In this document: positions 1 through 10,846 of the stretch, piece by piece | Layout of the letters: every line of letters begins with the position of its first letter | Numbering within the stretch: the stretch's first letter is position 1 | Assembly (NCBI GenBank): GCA_028023455.1 | Contig: JAQFVV010000183.1 | Span: 1,490,001 to 1,554,000, forward strand | Direction: 5' to 3' | Length of the DNA: 64,000 nucleotides | From: Epiperipatus broadwayi | Taxonomy: Eukaryota; Onychophora; Udeonychophora; Euonychophora; Peripatidae | Program-made: the position numbers and the translations under genes | Notes under the pieces: model-generated | What the model saw: only the letters and a program-made list of their open reading frames with translations | Told to the model about the DNA's origin: nothing | Database searches by the model: none

Positions 1-398
1 CTATTGTTGACAATCGCACATATTGTAACGGTCAGGTTTGTACATTTGCTCAACAGACTGAGAGTCCAAGCCAGAGAATCAAAAGCTGACCAAGTCGGGA
101 TAGTAATACCCTACGTCTGATCATACCTTAACTCTCTCACTCGTGCTTCCAAGTCAACCCATCGCGAATGACATGCCTGAGGTTACACTCGATACCTCTT
201 TGATCACGTTCCAGCAATAGCAAAGCAGTAAAACATGAGACATTCCCCCCTTATTACATATTCTATTATATACCTTAACTAGTGATTCATAAGATAATGA
301 GCAAGTAATGAGACTGAGACAAATTTATATTTCATAAATTTAATATAACAATAAATACTCAAGCATAGTAGGTTGTGTACAGCTAGCTCACACGCAGG

Positions 399-605
399 TG
401 AGTGGATTCTCAGGGTTATAAATAATAATACAAAGCAATGAATGCATGCTCAGAGTTATAAAACAATATTATTACAAAGCATTCAGTGTGTCCATAGGGT
501 ATAAAATAATAGTACAAAGTATTGAGTGGATTCTCAAAGTTATAAAATAATATTACAAAGCATTGAGTATGTTTTCTCAGGGTATAAAATGATATTACAA
601 AGCAA
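399..605. repeat. Five tandem copies of a 40-44 bp minisatellite
   Basis: Units start at about 399, 439, 483, 523 and 564. Each reads roughly TGAGTGGATTCTCAGGGTTA followed by TAAAATAATATTACAAAGCA. A 77-codon reading frame on the minus strand (416-649) is only the translation of this repeat. It lies inside the 24-3730 insertion. Confidence 0.85.
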
Positions 606-1142
606 TAGACTCTTAGTAAGCTTATGTCACCTTTCATGTTGTAATTCATTCCATGTTTTATATGTTTGAAATCGGTTATAGTTAGCTAGAGTAATCGAGT
701 TGATGGATAAATGCTAGATATTACTAATACGTTGGAGATTATATCATTGTTGCTAAGTTTAAAATATTATAATGACTAAGTTTATGATTATATTATAAAT
801 ATATTCAAAATCATATTATAGATATTTGCGTGATATAATATTGTTATACAGATAAACGCATTAACTCAGATTCTAGGTCGGATCAAAGCCGAAGTCACTT
901 TCTAGGGAAACTGAACTGAGATGTGGTGGCAGGGGAACGTCAGATTCTAGTGCGTTAGAAACTATACTATCAGATAAGTGCAGCTCGAATGCATTCTTAA
1001 TGGGGTTTATTACCTAGTAAACGGTTCCCTAACCGATCTGCTTGCTACAGTGGAAGAGGCCTTTTTATTAAGAACAAAAGATTGGCTTATGAGCCCTTTG
1101 GAAACGCTTTGGTTTCGTTATATAAGAATAAATGTCACATTT

Positions 1143-1213
1143 GCCTAAACTTTCGAGGCGTGACTTGACGAAATACGAAGAACTGTCGCAGTGGCCTAAA
1201 CTTTCGAGGCGTG
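1143..1213. repeat. Pair of exact 20-bp direct repeats
   Basis: GCCTAAACTTTCGAGGCGTG occurs at 1143-1162 and at 1194-1213, 51 bp apart. It starts about 17 bp downstream of a TATATAA sequence (about 1119-1125). It is unusually GC-rich for this window, so it may be a protein-binding site in the nested LTR. Confidence 0.8.
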
Positions 1214-1263
1214 CCTGGACGTGGAACAATCTTGAGATGGGCCATTATAGACATAGCAAGTAG

Positions 1264-1283
1264 ATTTGCATTTTTATGCAAAT
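1264..1283. promoter_or_regulatory. Perfect inverted pair of octamer (ATGCAAAT) sites
   Basis: ATTTGCAT at 1264-1271 and ATGCAAAT at 1276-1283 form an exact inverted repeat around TTTT. ATGCAAAT is the POU/Oct octamer. The function is inferred; the site may simply be a stem in AT-rich DNA. Confidence 0.35.
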
Positions 1284-1539
1284 TAGCAATACATTCGCAA
1301 CGCTAAATTAATATTTAATAAATTTAATTACGCCAAAATCTTAGCTTCTTCAGTGCTACTACCACCGGTCAGTTCATAAATGAGCTTATTAAATTATACG
1401 ATAAAGGCGATAATGAGAATCTGATTTAAGGTTTTCTGTATAGTTACTTATCCTCTAATTAAACGAAGTTATAGCAAACTTTAAGATTTTTTAGAACTAG
1501 GAACATTAGTTATATATAGTATAACTACATCTAATACCA

Positions 1540-2095
1540 AACTGATTTTAAATAATAAAATAAGAGTTATAAAATAGCTCACGCAAATTATTGATTTTTA
1601 AATAAATTACTCATCTTAAATAATTCGTCAAAATAGACCTTACTAATAATGAAAAATGAGTTTTAACTAACGAATGCAAATCTATATTCTAAGTAGCTTG
1701 CGTGAAATATACTTTTTCAAATAACTGACAAGATACTATTTTAAATCACTTACGCAAATATAATTCTTAAATAACTTGGGCAAAATCTGCGTTTTAAATA
1801 GCATACGCAATATATACGTTTTAACTAACTTTAGTAAACATTTTCATTTTATATAATCTTTAGAAAAGATGCGTTTTAAATAATAGACGCTAAAGATACC
1901 TTTTAAATAACTTTAGCGAAACATTTTCATTTTCAATTAACTTGGGAAAAGATGCGTTTTAAATAATATACGCAAATATACATCTTTAAATAAGTTTATC
2001 AAAAGATTTTAAATAATTTGAGAAAAGATGCGTTTCAAATAATATAAGCAAATATACATTTTTAAATAACTTTAGTAAAAGATTTTAAATAATTT
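1540..2095. repeat. Degenerate tandem repeat of about 35 bp units
   Basis: The sequence cycles through variants of TTTTAAATAATATACGCAAA, then a spacer, then AACTTTAGTAAAAGATGCG. Units are clearest between 1790 and 2095. It is part of the 24-3730 insertion and has no credible coding potential. Confidence 0.65.
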
Positions 2096-3688
2096 GTTCG
2101 ATTCACTCTATCACAAATATAATTCAGAAAAGAGTCTTAGCTATATTCTTTATATCGCAATATTGATATAATAAAAGTAATTGCTCACTCCCTTCCCCCC
2201 AATAATTTATTAACACACCAGACTCCGTTCTGATAAAAACACAGCATAAATCAATAAACATGACTTAAAATATAAGAATTGCATAAAATGATCGATAAGA
2301 TAATAATTTAGACATAAAAATTTATAGTATGGTTTTATAGAAACTAGATGTGTGTGATTATTTAAATTATTAATGATCAACGCCTACTTAAAGTTATTAA
2401 TGATCAAGCAAGAATTGAGTGTGCTCTAAGATTTAAACCATTTTACGATAAACATTTTAGTGGAACATTTAGAAATATTATAAATTATGTGATTTATTTA
2501 GCTAGCTTTCATTTAGTATACGTTTTAGTTAGGAAATGTAATATTTTGTAGAAAGGATTTACCGGAAAGTCTTTAAGGCCTTGTTCATTGCGCTTCTCTT
2601 TATATTCAGTCAGGCTGGGCTTCTCTTGGTTTTAGTCTGGATGTAACTTCGTGAATTTATCTCGGTGGCAGCTTTCTCCATTTCTCTGGTCAGGAACTAT
2701 CTGGTCTCTTGGGTACATCTTTCTTTCTCTTGTGATGGGCATGGTGGAGGTCTTCTTTCATCGGTAGCCGCTCGTGGAAGAGCAAACGGCTGTCTGTGTC
2801 TTCTAGCCAACGGTCATTTTATAGCAGCTTGGATGATGGTTTTTTTTAGATTTAGCAGTCTAAACGGCAGGAACAGTTTTCTTAGTTAACTCAGGTCTCT
2901 GGAAATAAAATTTGGCAGCAAGCACAAATTTCTCAGCAACAGAAAAAAATTTACACGGATGATGATAGATGATGGAAGAGGCTAGGTTAGAGCTTTGGTG
3001 GCTATTTTGGGCCCCTTTTTATGCTGTATTTTTGACAGAAGTAACCTCCTACTTTGAGTCATGCCACATCACAAGATGACTAGTTCAAAACTAGCCTTTA
3101 ACCAAATATCCAGTTAGTAAAATATTAAGTATATCTAAATCTGGACATGGAAAGGCTCTATTGTTTTAATTGACGTCAGTTTTAAAAGATATATATTTTT
3201 AAGAGAATGGTCACAGGCAATTTGTATAGATTTTGTATAGATTTATGCCTGACTGAATATTATAATTGGTCTTGGTTATAATTTTTAAATAGGTCAAATT
3301 TTGGCCAAAGATTTATTTTTAGAACGAAGTGTTAAAACTGATAAAACTTTCTGCATGTAATTTTAAGCAAACAAAAGAATTGAAAATTATCTAACTTGGA
3401 AATTAGTTAAAATGAATACTGACTTAAATAATTATTTAGAAAGAAATATTAAAAACTAAGTAATATTATAAATTTAAATTATGCTGCTATATAGATAAAT
3501 TAATTATACAGTTATGTTTATTTCAGTTTTAACAAATCTAAAGGAATATGCTCGTATATAAATATTTGAGATTGTAATTTTATATTTATAAATTTTAATG
3601 ACGATTATATACGCACATACTCGCAATATTATAAGCAAAGTTTTTAAAATTTAAGAAATACATGCCATCTGAGTACAACAAATATATA

Positions 3689-3730
3689 CTATTATCAAAG
3701 ATAATAGGTGAAACAGGTGTAACCGTTTCA
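3689..3730. repeat. Subterminal hairpins at the right end of the nested insertion
   Basis: CTATTATC-AAA-GATAATAG (3689-3707) is a perfect 8-bp stem. It is followed at once by TGAAAC...GTTTCA (3709-3714 and 3725-3730), which closes at the element's last base. Two adjacent palindromes at a terminus suggest an end-recognition structure. Confidence 0.6.
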
Positions 3731-3987
3731 ATATATACGGTCATATATTTTAATACAATTTACTATTTAGTTTTAATATTATTTTTTCTTTAATTAAACT
3801 TGAATGAAAAAAGATTTGTATATTTATATTTTTACGAATACTAATAAAAACTATTTAATTCCTATCTTTTTCTAAAACAAACCGAATAAACTCTTCAACA
3901 TTTAATTGTATGTTTTTCTTTTACGAAAGATTACTTTAATAATAATTTTAGATAAAAATTATATGTGCCTATATCAATATAGGTACA
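3731..3987 (-). repeat. U3 end of the gypsy 3' LTR
   Basis: This is a direct repeat of 7594-7847. It ends GGTACA on the plus strand (TGTACC on the coding strand), the same end as in the solo LTR at 8526-10177. The rest of this LTR continues left as bases 1-23 and then leaves the window. Confidence 0.85.
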
Positions 3988-3992
3988 TTACA

Positions 3993-4010
3993 CCGCCCTT
4001 CCTTTTGAGA
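3993..4010 (-). other. Polypurine tract (plus-strand primer) of the gypsy element
   Basis: Read on the minus strand this is a purine-rich run, AAAAGGAAGGGCGG, directly next to the start of the 3' LTR. That is where the plus-strand primer of an LTR retrotransposon sits. If the LTR starts at TGTACC (3987), five bases (TGTAA) separate tract and LTR. If it starts at TGTAATG (3992), they abut. Confidence 0.65.
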
Positions 4011-4330
4011 GTAAATTGCGTCATTTTGACTTTTTTATCTCTGACAACATTAAATCTTAATTTATTTATTTTTTTATTTTATTGACATGTTATTTATTTG
4101 TTTAATTCGATCACTTTAATCAAACCCTTTATTTTATTCATTTATTTAATCCTATAATTGTTACTCTTAAATCATTCATTTGACCTACTTATTTAACTTG
4201 ATTTTATTGATTTTTAACTGTTTATTTACAAGCATTTCTTCTTACGTAATATGTGCATGGAGAAAAAAAATCTTTTATTCAATAATGCCTCCTTGTTACT
4301 ATTATTATTTCTAAATTTCCTTTAGTATTA

Positions 4331-5340
4331 TTACCGCCTGTCCGGTGGTTGTTTTTCTCTTTTCACTAACCTCAATGACCGGGCGTTATATGTTCCTTTT
4401 TCCTCTATTCCCTGTGCTATCACAAACACGTTATTACCGTATTTCTGTTTGATGATATAAGGGCCGTCGTATATTGGCTGGAATTTCTTGTATATATGTT
4501 TTTCAGGATGACTCACTGGATGAACTCTCACCATGACCTCATCTCCCCTCCTGAAGATAGCCTTAGGTCTTCCCTGCCTCTGCTGCCGTAGCCTGCCCAT
4601 TTTTCTTAACCGCTTGAGCGCTTGCTTAGCATCTCTTCTCTGGTTGATTGGATTTATCCCCACTGGCAATTTAGTCTCAAACGGATACGGAATATTTCTT
4701 CCAAAATGTAGCCGAACAGGTTTGAATCCTGTAGACTCATTTATTGACAAGTTTATCATGTTGATTATTCATGATGTTTCTTTCACCCATTTGCGATGAT
4801 CATCCTGTATATAAACCCGAAATAGATGCCCCAACTCCCTCATAACCCGTTCACATGAATTAGACTGAGGGTTACAAATCGACGTAAGTATATGTCTTAT
4901 CCCACATCTATCCGTCCATTTCTTCCATTCGCTAGATATAAAGGGTGTTCCATGATCAGACAGAATTCTGTCTGGAATTCATACAGTTTTAAAGTATTGT
5001 TGCTCCAAAACTCGAATAGTCTGTCTTGCGTTCGCTTGGGCTACTGGATATGCCACTACCAGCTTCGAAAACACGTCATATGTTACCATGAGATACTTCA
5101 TTTTATTAAATGGAGGCAGAGGTCCATAGAAGTCTATCGCTAGTAAGCTGTTCGGGCATTGGGCATATATAGGTTGCAGCGGCCCGACTCCTGATGTGTT
5201 AGCAGGCTTGGTTGCTGAACATATGGTGCATCTACCAATCATGTCTGTAATATTGGCATTCATTCCTGGCTAGTAAAACCAATGACTCAGCCATCCTTCC
5301 ACTTTATTTGCCCCATAATGTCCGAAAGTGTTATGCACAT
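4331..5340 (-). pseudogene. Ty3/gypsy integrase, broken by stop codons and frame changes
   Basis: Integrase joins the retroelement cDNA to host DNA. All its parts can be followed on the minus strand in several frames. An HHCC zinc finger has its His pair near 5325 and its Cys pair (CTIC) near 5220-5231. The core has the first catalytic Asp in LLAIDFYGPL (about 5132), the second in a DHGTPF motif (near 4950) and the Glu in an SNSCERV motif (near 4850). The longest open part (4331-4759, 142 codons) is the C-terminal domain, with a GPY/F-type motif (YDGPYII) and a basic tail. A stop lies near 5272 and frames change near 4980 and 4760. The three catalytic residues survive although the gene is dead, which implies recent inactivation. 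No chromodomain is seen. Confidence 0.88.
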
Positions 5341-6218
5341 ATTTAATCATTTGCTCTCTCATGGCGACCAGTAGAATAATGCGTGTTTGTTTTTTTTTTC
5401 TGTAACACACGCTGTAAGAGTCCTCCCTTTAAACAACAGTGATTTCGGTCCCTCCACAGTGGATTACTGGCTGTTTTCATTACAGGCTGATTGCATAAAT
5501 ACTCTATTATTTGTTTGCAATTGTTATCTTCCTCTTGCTGCTCCTTTAATCTGTGCAACTCATCTTCTATCCCATTTCTTTTATATATTTTGGCGGCAGC
5601 TATATACGCTCTGTCGCAACTCAAGTGTTGTTCTTGAGCTATCGGATATCGGCTTAAGGTGTCTGCCACAATATTCTCTTTACCACGACAGTAAGCCACT
5701 TTGTAATTAAATTCTTGCAGGAATAAGCTCCACCTTATTAGCCTGCTATTATTCAAGAAGCTGTGATTAATAAATTCAAGGCTCTTATGGTCAGTGACTA
5801 CTACCACTTCAGAGCCTACTAAATACTGCCTGAATTTCTTGAATGCCCACACAATAGCCAAGGCTTCCTTCTCGGTTACAGTGTAGTTCACTTCCGGTCC
5901 CCTTAGTAAACGGCTAATGAAACAAAGAACTCTGTGCTGTCCCTTGTCCTGTATCTGAAATAGCGCAGCCCCCAATCCAAACCCGCTGCTGTCCATTTGT
6001 ACAAAGAATGGTTTGTTGAAATCGGGATATGACAGCATAACTTTATTTAAAAATCCTGCCTTCACGCTCTGAAAACTGCGCTCATGCTGCTCATTCCACA
6101 CCCACGATTTCCCTTTTCTTAATAACTGCAATAACGGCTCCATGTCAAGTGAAAAATTTCTATAAAATCGATTATAGAAATTACAGAGTCCGAGAAAAGA
6201 TTTAATATGTTTTTTATT
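5341..6218 (-). pseudogene. Ty3/gypsy pol remnant: RT thumb plus RNase H
   Basis: The open frame (5343-6401) has two parts. Before about 6218 it is non-coding LTR and primer-site sequence read through by chance. From about 6218 it is pol. It opens with the RT connection motif (KSFLGLCNFYNRF) and continues into an RNase H domain whose four acidic residues are visible in order: QMDSS, TEKEAL, VTDHKSL and VADTLSR. RNase H removes the RNA strand during reverse transcription. The RT palm (catalytic YxDD) is absent because the deletion junction falls just in front. The frame is lost at a poly-A run (poly-T near 5389-5398 on the plus strand) just before the integrase zinc finger. Confidence 0.9.
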
Positions 6219-6235
6219 CCCCACATTGGGCGCCA
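6219..6235 (-). other. Primer binding site for tRNA-Lys
   Basis: The minus strand reads TGGCGCCCAATGTGGGG, two bases after the LTR. It is complementary to the 3' end of eukaryotic tRNA-Lys(CUU) except for one base. Such sites prime minus-strand cDNA in many metazoan gypsy elements. The pol remnant follows immediately, marking the internal deletion junction. Confidence 0.8.
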
Positions 6236-6237
6236 TT

Positions 6238-7844
6238 TGAACCATATTCGAATATGTGGATTCGAAACACCGGTCTCTTAGGCAGAGAAGAACATACTCG
6301 GAGAGTATGTATGCCCAAACGATAGCTATAAAGTATATAACTAACGTTACATTTCCAGGACATAACTTCTTCTCGACTGTTGAGTTCAACACCAAGTTCA
6401 AAGCACCTTTTTTGTTTGTGTATAAACATGGGCGCCAGCTGCTTATTCTAAAAGAATAGACAACGCACTTTGAATAGTGGCAACTAACCCAACGCCTAAA
6501 TCCACGACTAGCTCAGTTGTTTGTAATCACTAATATATTATACTTAATTAGTGGTTAAAAGACTTGATAAAGAATTTGTTAAAAAGAATTTATAAAAAGA
6601 ATTGTAAAAGAATTGATAAAAAGGAATTGATAAAAAGAATTGACCGACAAATAAAGTTTAATTTTAAAGATAATTTATTAACTAACATTTATTTACTAAA
6701 TTTAAACATTTTATAATTCTAATAAAACACACGCATATTTTAAATTAACATTTCTAAATAGTCTAAATATTCCTATAGATTCAATAACAGAACACTCTAA
6801 TTTCATTAATAAATATTGGTAGAATGATCACGCACATATTAACTAATGCACACACATAATAATGATAATAAAGGACTACATAGCATTTGAAATTTAATCA
6901 CACACATATCAATAGTTCATTTATGTATGATATTGAGTTCATATAATTAGACTCTTGGAGGATTCGCACGAATTAATGAAATGCAATGGCTATTACAGTA
7001 TAAACGAAAATAAGCAAATGTTTTACCTAGGATTTTGAACGTAGATTTAACACTTGGTTTTCTTCCAGTATGAATGGTTCCAGTATGAATGCTTCCAGCT
7101 GGCTGGGACATTTCCTTGCTGAGTTTCCTGATTTTCACGATTATTACTATCGGAGACAATTAGATACTGGCGGAGATTTTCTAAGATGTTAAGCTGACAT
7201 TATTTCACGGGCAGATCTGCTGTTTTCTCGGACATCTGGGCTGGAGACAAACGTGTGTTCCAAAATATTCTCAGCACCGCATTTTGTTTCTTAACTGACT
7301 CAATCAATTTCCGAACTGCACTCTCTCAATAACTTTGTGAACTGATTCACTGTCCGATAAAAAAGTCTATTTATACCTGCGTCTTGTTGTCTTTCTAATA
7401 TCTCCGGCAAAGATCTGTTATCAAATTCCAATGATAATCATTTGATAAACGTGTTTTGGAAGATTGCTTAATTAGTAATAGCCATGCAGAGATGTTGTTT
7501 TATATTTTAATTAATAACCATTGCCGTGTTTTTTAATAATAATCTTCTTTAACTTTATAATAACATTTATTTTATTGTTGACAATTGCACATATATACAG
7601 TCATATATTTTAATACAATTTACTATTTAGTTTTAATATTATTTTTTCTTTAATTAAACTTGAATGAAAAGAGATTTGTATATTTATATTTATACGAATA
7701 CTAATAAAAACTATTTAATTCCTATCTTTTTCTAAAACAAACCAAATAAACTCTTCAACATTTAATTTTATGTTTTTCTTTTATGAAAGATTACTTTAAT
7801 AATAATTTTACATAAAAATTATATGTGCCTATATCAATATAGGT

Positions 7845-7847
<3 letters not shown>
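6238..7847 (-). repeat. 5' LTR of the gypsy element (about 1.6 kb)
   Basis: It runs from TGAACC (6238; CA end on the coding strand) to GGTACA (7847). Its outer 250 bp repeats 3735-3987. Its inner part aligns patchily with the solo LTR at 8526-10177 (shared blocks include ACATTTCCAG, GGCGCCAGCT and the AATTGACYGACRAWTAAAGT region near 6640). A TATA-like TATAAATAG is on the minus strand near 7372, so transcription would start leftwards from there. The left limit is less certain than the right, because the two related LTRs begin TGAAYARACC at slightly different alignment positions. Confidence 0.8.

Positions 7848-7890
<43 letters not shown>
7848..7890. repeat. (TA)n microsatellite abutting the 5' LTR
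   Basis: An uninterrupted AT dinucleotide run starts directly after the LTR end. It may be the expanded target site of the gypsy insertion. Confidence 0.95.
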
Positions 7891-7892
<2 letters not shown>

Positions 7893-8520
7893 CTTATATA
7901 ATTTTCCATTCATTTCCATTTGCCCTGTTGTTAATTAAATTAATTGAAATTTTGTAAATATTCCTACTATTATTTAAGTAATTTTTAATGTAAGATGTTT
8001 TATATATTTGTCTTCTCTTTGTATTTTTAATGTGATTTAAAAGTTTAATAATTTTATAGCATCTATTTTTGTCCATGTTAAGTAATGAATGTATAAAGTA
8101 GATTTATTATCTCATCTATTAATTGCATTGTTATATTCTTTGGCTCCAACCTCTGTTTTCTTGTATAACAGTTTTATATACAATTTCTTTTTTGTATTTT
8201 ATATCATTTCTTAATTTTTCCAATCTATTGACTTACAACCACTTTTACTTTTTCTTGCTTGTTTGGATGCTTTAAGTGTAAACTTCTCTTTAGAAAATTT
8301 ACAATGACATTAGTACATCATCTGTACTTAACGGTTAGGTCTATAATTTTTATCTCCTTTTTTCTTTCCTAAATATCAAAATATTTTTCTATTCACCTCT
8401 ATATTTTTAATATTTAGTGTACTGGGTTCGATCCATTGGGACTCACTCACTTACTCTTCCTAAGGTTTAATTGTTTTCAAACCCAATTTATAATACATTT
8501 ATCATCTTATATTATAAAGA
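7891..8520. other. AT-rich spacer with no identified gene
   Basis: A 60-codon minus-strand frame (7894-8076), rich in Lys, Ile and Asn, reads like AT-rich non-coding DNA. Broken frames on the same strand (about 8090-8300) continue a lysine-rich sequence that might be a decayed transposon protein. I cannot name a family. Confidence 0.3.
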
Positions 8521-8525
8521 TTAGA

Positions 8526-10177
8526 TGAATAAACCGGAACATTTGAGCAAAGTGGAGAATATTATTGATAGCAGAGCTGTCAACAATACCCATGATTAGA
8601 TCGAGCTATGCAATGCATAACACGATCACATTTCCAGATTGTGGCCCACCTTGGCTGCTAGATTCAAACCCCTACTAGCCAAACCTTTATTTGTTTAGGA
8701 GTAAACCCCAGGCGCCAGCTAGTCTAAGACTAACATGTTCGGACAGTAGGCCCATAATCCAACACTCAAAAAATCCCTTAATTAGCTCAGTCTATTTTTA
8801 ATCAATAACCAATTATAATTTCAATTAGTGGTGAAAAGAACTGATAAACGAATTGATGAAAAGAATTGACTGACGATTAAAGTTTTAGTTTAAAGACAAT
8901 TTATTTTAATTAACATTAATTATACTAAATTTAAATATTTTATAAATCTCATTTAACTAATAACACTGATATAATGATCATGCATATATTAACTCATACA
9001 CTCACATATATAATAATAAAGCATTAAATAGTATTTGAAATTTAAACACACATATCAATAGTTCATTTTATGTATGATATAGAGTTCATATCCTTGATTC
9101 TTGGAGGGTTCACATGAATGTGATGGCTACTTTATAAATGAAAATAAGAAAATGTTATTACCTAGGATTTTGAATGTGGACTTCTTGGTGTTTGCTGCTT
9201 TTAATAAAATATTCTAACCGGTTAGATTTGAAGTTTTCCTGCAGAGATTTGATGATTATTAGTTGGTATTATTTCAGGAGACAGTCAAACCTTGATGGAG
9301 GATTTCCAAGCTGTTATGCAGACATTATTTTCACAGGCAATTTTTGCTGTTTCTCTGGGACTCAGGCTGGGAGAAAGTCATATGTTTTCTGAGATTTTAA
9401 CACTGCATTCTTGATTCTGGTATAACTCACTGATAGATTGTACTGAACTGTTATCTCAAATGCAATTCTAATGCATCTCTGATGCAATTAACTTGACTGA
9501 ATGTCCAATAAAAATTTGTTTATTTATATATATGACATGTTGTTTTGATGTCCTCCAGCTATATCTGTTGTCAAAATTCCATTGATAATCCTTTAACTAC
9601 ATGTTTTTGAGATTGTTTAATTAGTAGCCATGCAAAAGTGTTGTTTTTATATTTTTAATTAATTAGTAGCCATTGTTGTGTTCTTTAATGATAACTTTCA
9701 TTTATTATTTTTTATTTATTTAATACGGATACCCATCGTTGTGTTCTTTAATGATAACTTTCATTTATTATTTTTTATTTTTTTAATACGGATACATTTA
9801 TTGTATTTATAATCGCACATATATATATTTTACTAACAAACTTATATTAATCATTTACGCACATATATAATTCATCTAGACTCAATACTAGTTTTAAGAT
9901 TACCTTTTTCTCTAGTTTAAATAAAAAAAAGAGATTTATATTTTAAACTTGAAAATCAACTTCTTTTAATTTGATGTTGCTAAAGTGAACCCCTTTCCCA
10001 CTTTTAATTAATTATTTTTAACTTTTATTTAAAAAAACTCTTTAACTTTTACGTTTACTAAATAAACTGCAGTAAAACTCTTAAACTTTTAATTTTACAT
10101 TTTTCTTTTATGAAAGATTTTTATTTTAATAATTTTTTTAGATAAAATTATTATATACCAACTACGATCTTGGTACA
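8526..10177 (-). mobile_element. Solo LTR related to the neighbouring gypsy LTR
   Basis: TG...CA ends (TGAATAAACCGG at 8526; GGTACA ending 10177) are flanked by a perfect 5-bp duplication, TTAGA (8521-8525 and 10178-10182), as expected for Ty3/gypsy. The sequence aligns in the same orientation with the 5' LTR at 6238-7847, including GGCGCCAGCT, the AATTGACTGACGATTAAAGT block and the terminal 80 bp. No internal region follows, so it arose by LTR-LTR recombination. A minus-strand TATA-like sequence is near 9520. Two near-identical about 50-bp stretches around 9685 and 9745 are a local tandem duplication. Confidence 0.85.
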
Positions 10178-10401
10178 TTAGATATTTTGTACATAATTTA
10201 GACAAAAACTAGTTTTTTTTTTTTTTCTTCTTATCATTTTTCTGAGCTTTTCATTCTTCATAGATATAATTATTCATTCCATCTCTTTGTTTGGACCATA
10301 TGATATTGTAATTGTTATTTGCTTATTGTATAGATTACTTGGTTTATTAGTTTATTAATCACTATTTACTTTTCTAAAAAAGTCCAAGCATGTCAGAATT
10401 C

Positions 10402-10658
10402 AGCCAATAAAAATCACATGATCACTATTCTTTTTTTTCTCATGTGTCATAGCATCAGCTGGGATGCAAACCCACTAATCCGGGACAACTGCTTGTAAAG
10501 CAGCTGTCGCTGACCTCTCAATCACCAATACTTGACTGATCACCATTCTTTATGCTTACACAAGCAGTTTAAATGAGGCAAAATTCTTTCCTGCAGCAAT
10601 TGATTACTCTGGCTTCTGCTGAGTAGCACTACTGTATGGAGAGTTTTGCCTCTGTTTA
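10402..10658 (-). mobile_element. Family F foldback retroposon, copy 1 (split by a SINE)
   Basis: It is flanked by an exact 12-bp duplication, ATGTCAGAATTC (10390-10401 and 10659-10670). It starts AGCCAATAAAAATCACATGA and ends in AGTTTTGCCTCTGTTTA, the two characteristic ends of family F in reverse. A tRNA-like SINE inserted at 10433-10536 is younger than this copy. No coding capacity. Confidence 0.85.
10433..10536 (-). mobile_element. tRNA-like SINE-1, copy 1
   Basis: This is the reverse complement of the SINE-1 consensus (GCATTGG...CCGATGC acceptor stem, A-tail at the low-coordinate side). It is flanked by 14-bp duplications with one mismatch (TGATCACTATTCTT, 10419-10432; 10537-10550). It is inserted into the family F copy. 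Confidence 0.88.
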
Positions 10659-10846
10659 ATGTCAGAATTCTTTTGTTTCTTCTTATTGTAAGCAATCCAT
10701 AAAATATTTTTTTTACAAAACTGTTGTAAAAAGTTTAGGAGATATAGAATCATTCCATCTTACACCCTTATCAAAGATAATCTTCTTACTATTGCCATAT
10801 GTAATGTATATTTTAATTTAAAATAAAATATGTCATTCACTAATTT

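Larger units (their letters stand above)
24..3730 (-). mobile_element. 3.7 kb LTR-like insertion (solo LTR or LARD) nested in the gypsy 3' LTR
   Basis: Removing 24-3730 plus one copy of the ATAT duplication (20-23 and 3731-3734) restores a sequence that matches the intact 5' LTR at about 7583-7605, so the insertion limits are set by an empty site. The insert begins TGTAACGG and ends CCGTTTCA, which gives both TG...CA ends and short imperfect inverted termini. A 4-bp duplication with TG...CA ends fits an LTR. No second terminal repeat is present inside, so it is a very long solo LTR or a non-coding LTR element. TATA-like sites lie at about 1119 (plus) and about 3015 (minus, ATAAAAAG). The minus orientation is inferred only from its general likeness to the neighbouring LTRs. 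The small ORFs inside look accidental. Confidence 0.7.
1..7847 (-). mobile_element. Internally deleted Ty3/gypsy LTR retrotransposon (partial, left end outside window)
   Basis: The element reads right to left: 5' LTR (6238-7847), primer binding site (6219-6235), a shortened pol (about 4331-6218), polypurine tract (3993-4010) and 3' LTR (up to 3987). The 3' LTR continues past the left window edge and is split by a 3.7 kb insertion. The two LTR ends (3735-3987 and 7595-7847) align without gaps, with about seven differences by eye, so the copy is fairly young. Only about 2.2 kb of internal sequence remains. The primer site runs almost straight into the thumb region of reverse transcriptase, so gag, protease and the RT palm were lost in one deletion. 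No envelope gene is visible. The copy cannot move by itself. Confidence 0.9.

Noticed and set aside
416-649. 77-codon minus frame
   Set aside because: It follows the period of the 40-44 bp minisatellite exactly, so it is a repeat artefact.
2665-2889. 74-codon plus frame in a GC-richer patch
   Set aside because: It starts at GTG, lies within the nested LTR-like insertion and has no recognisable domain.
3987-3992. LTR right end at 3992 (TTACA) instead of 3987 (GGTACA)
   Set aside because: The other two LTRs both end at GGTACA, and the solo LTR's exact duplication begins right after it; 3992 remains a minor alternative.
6219-6430. Second PBS candidate at the GGCGCC near 6430
   Set aside because: That GGCGCC is also inside the solo LTR near 8711, so it is internal to the LTR. 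The site at 6219-6235 matches the tRNA-Lys 3' end far better.
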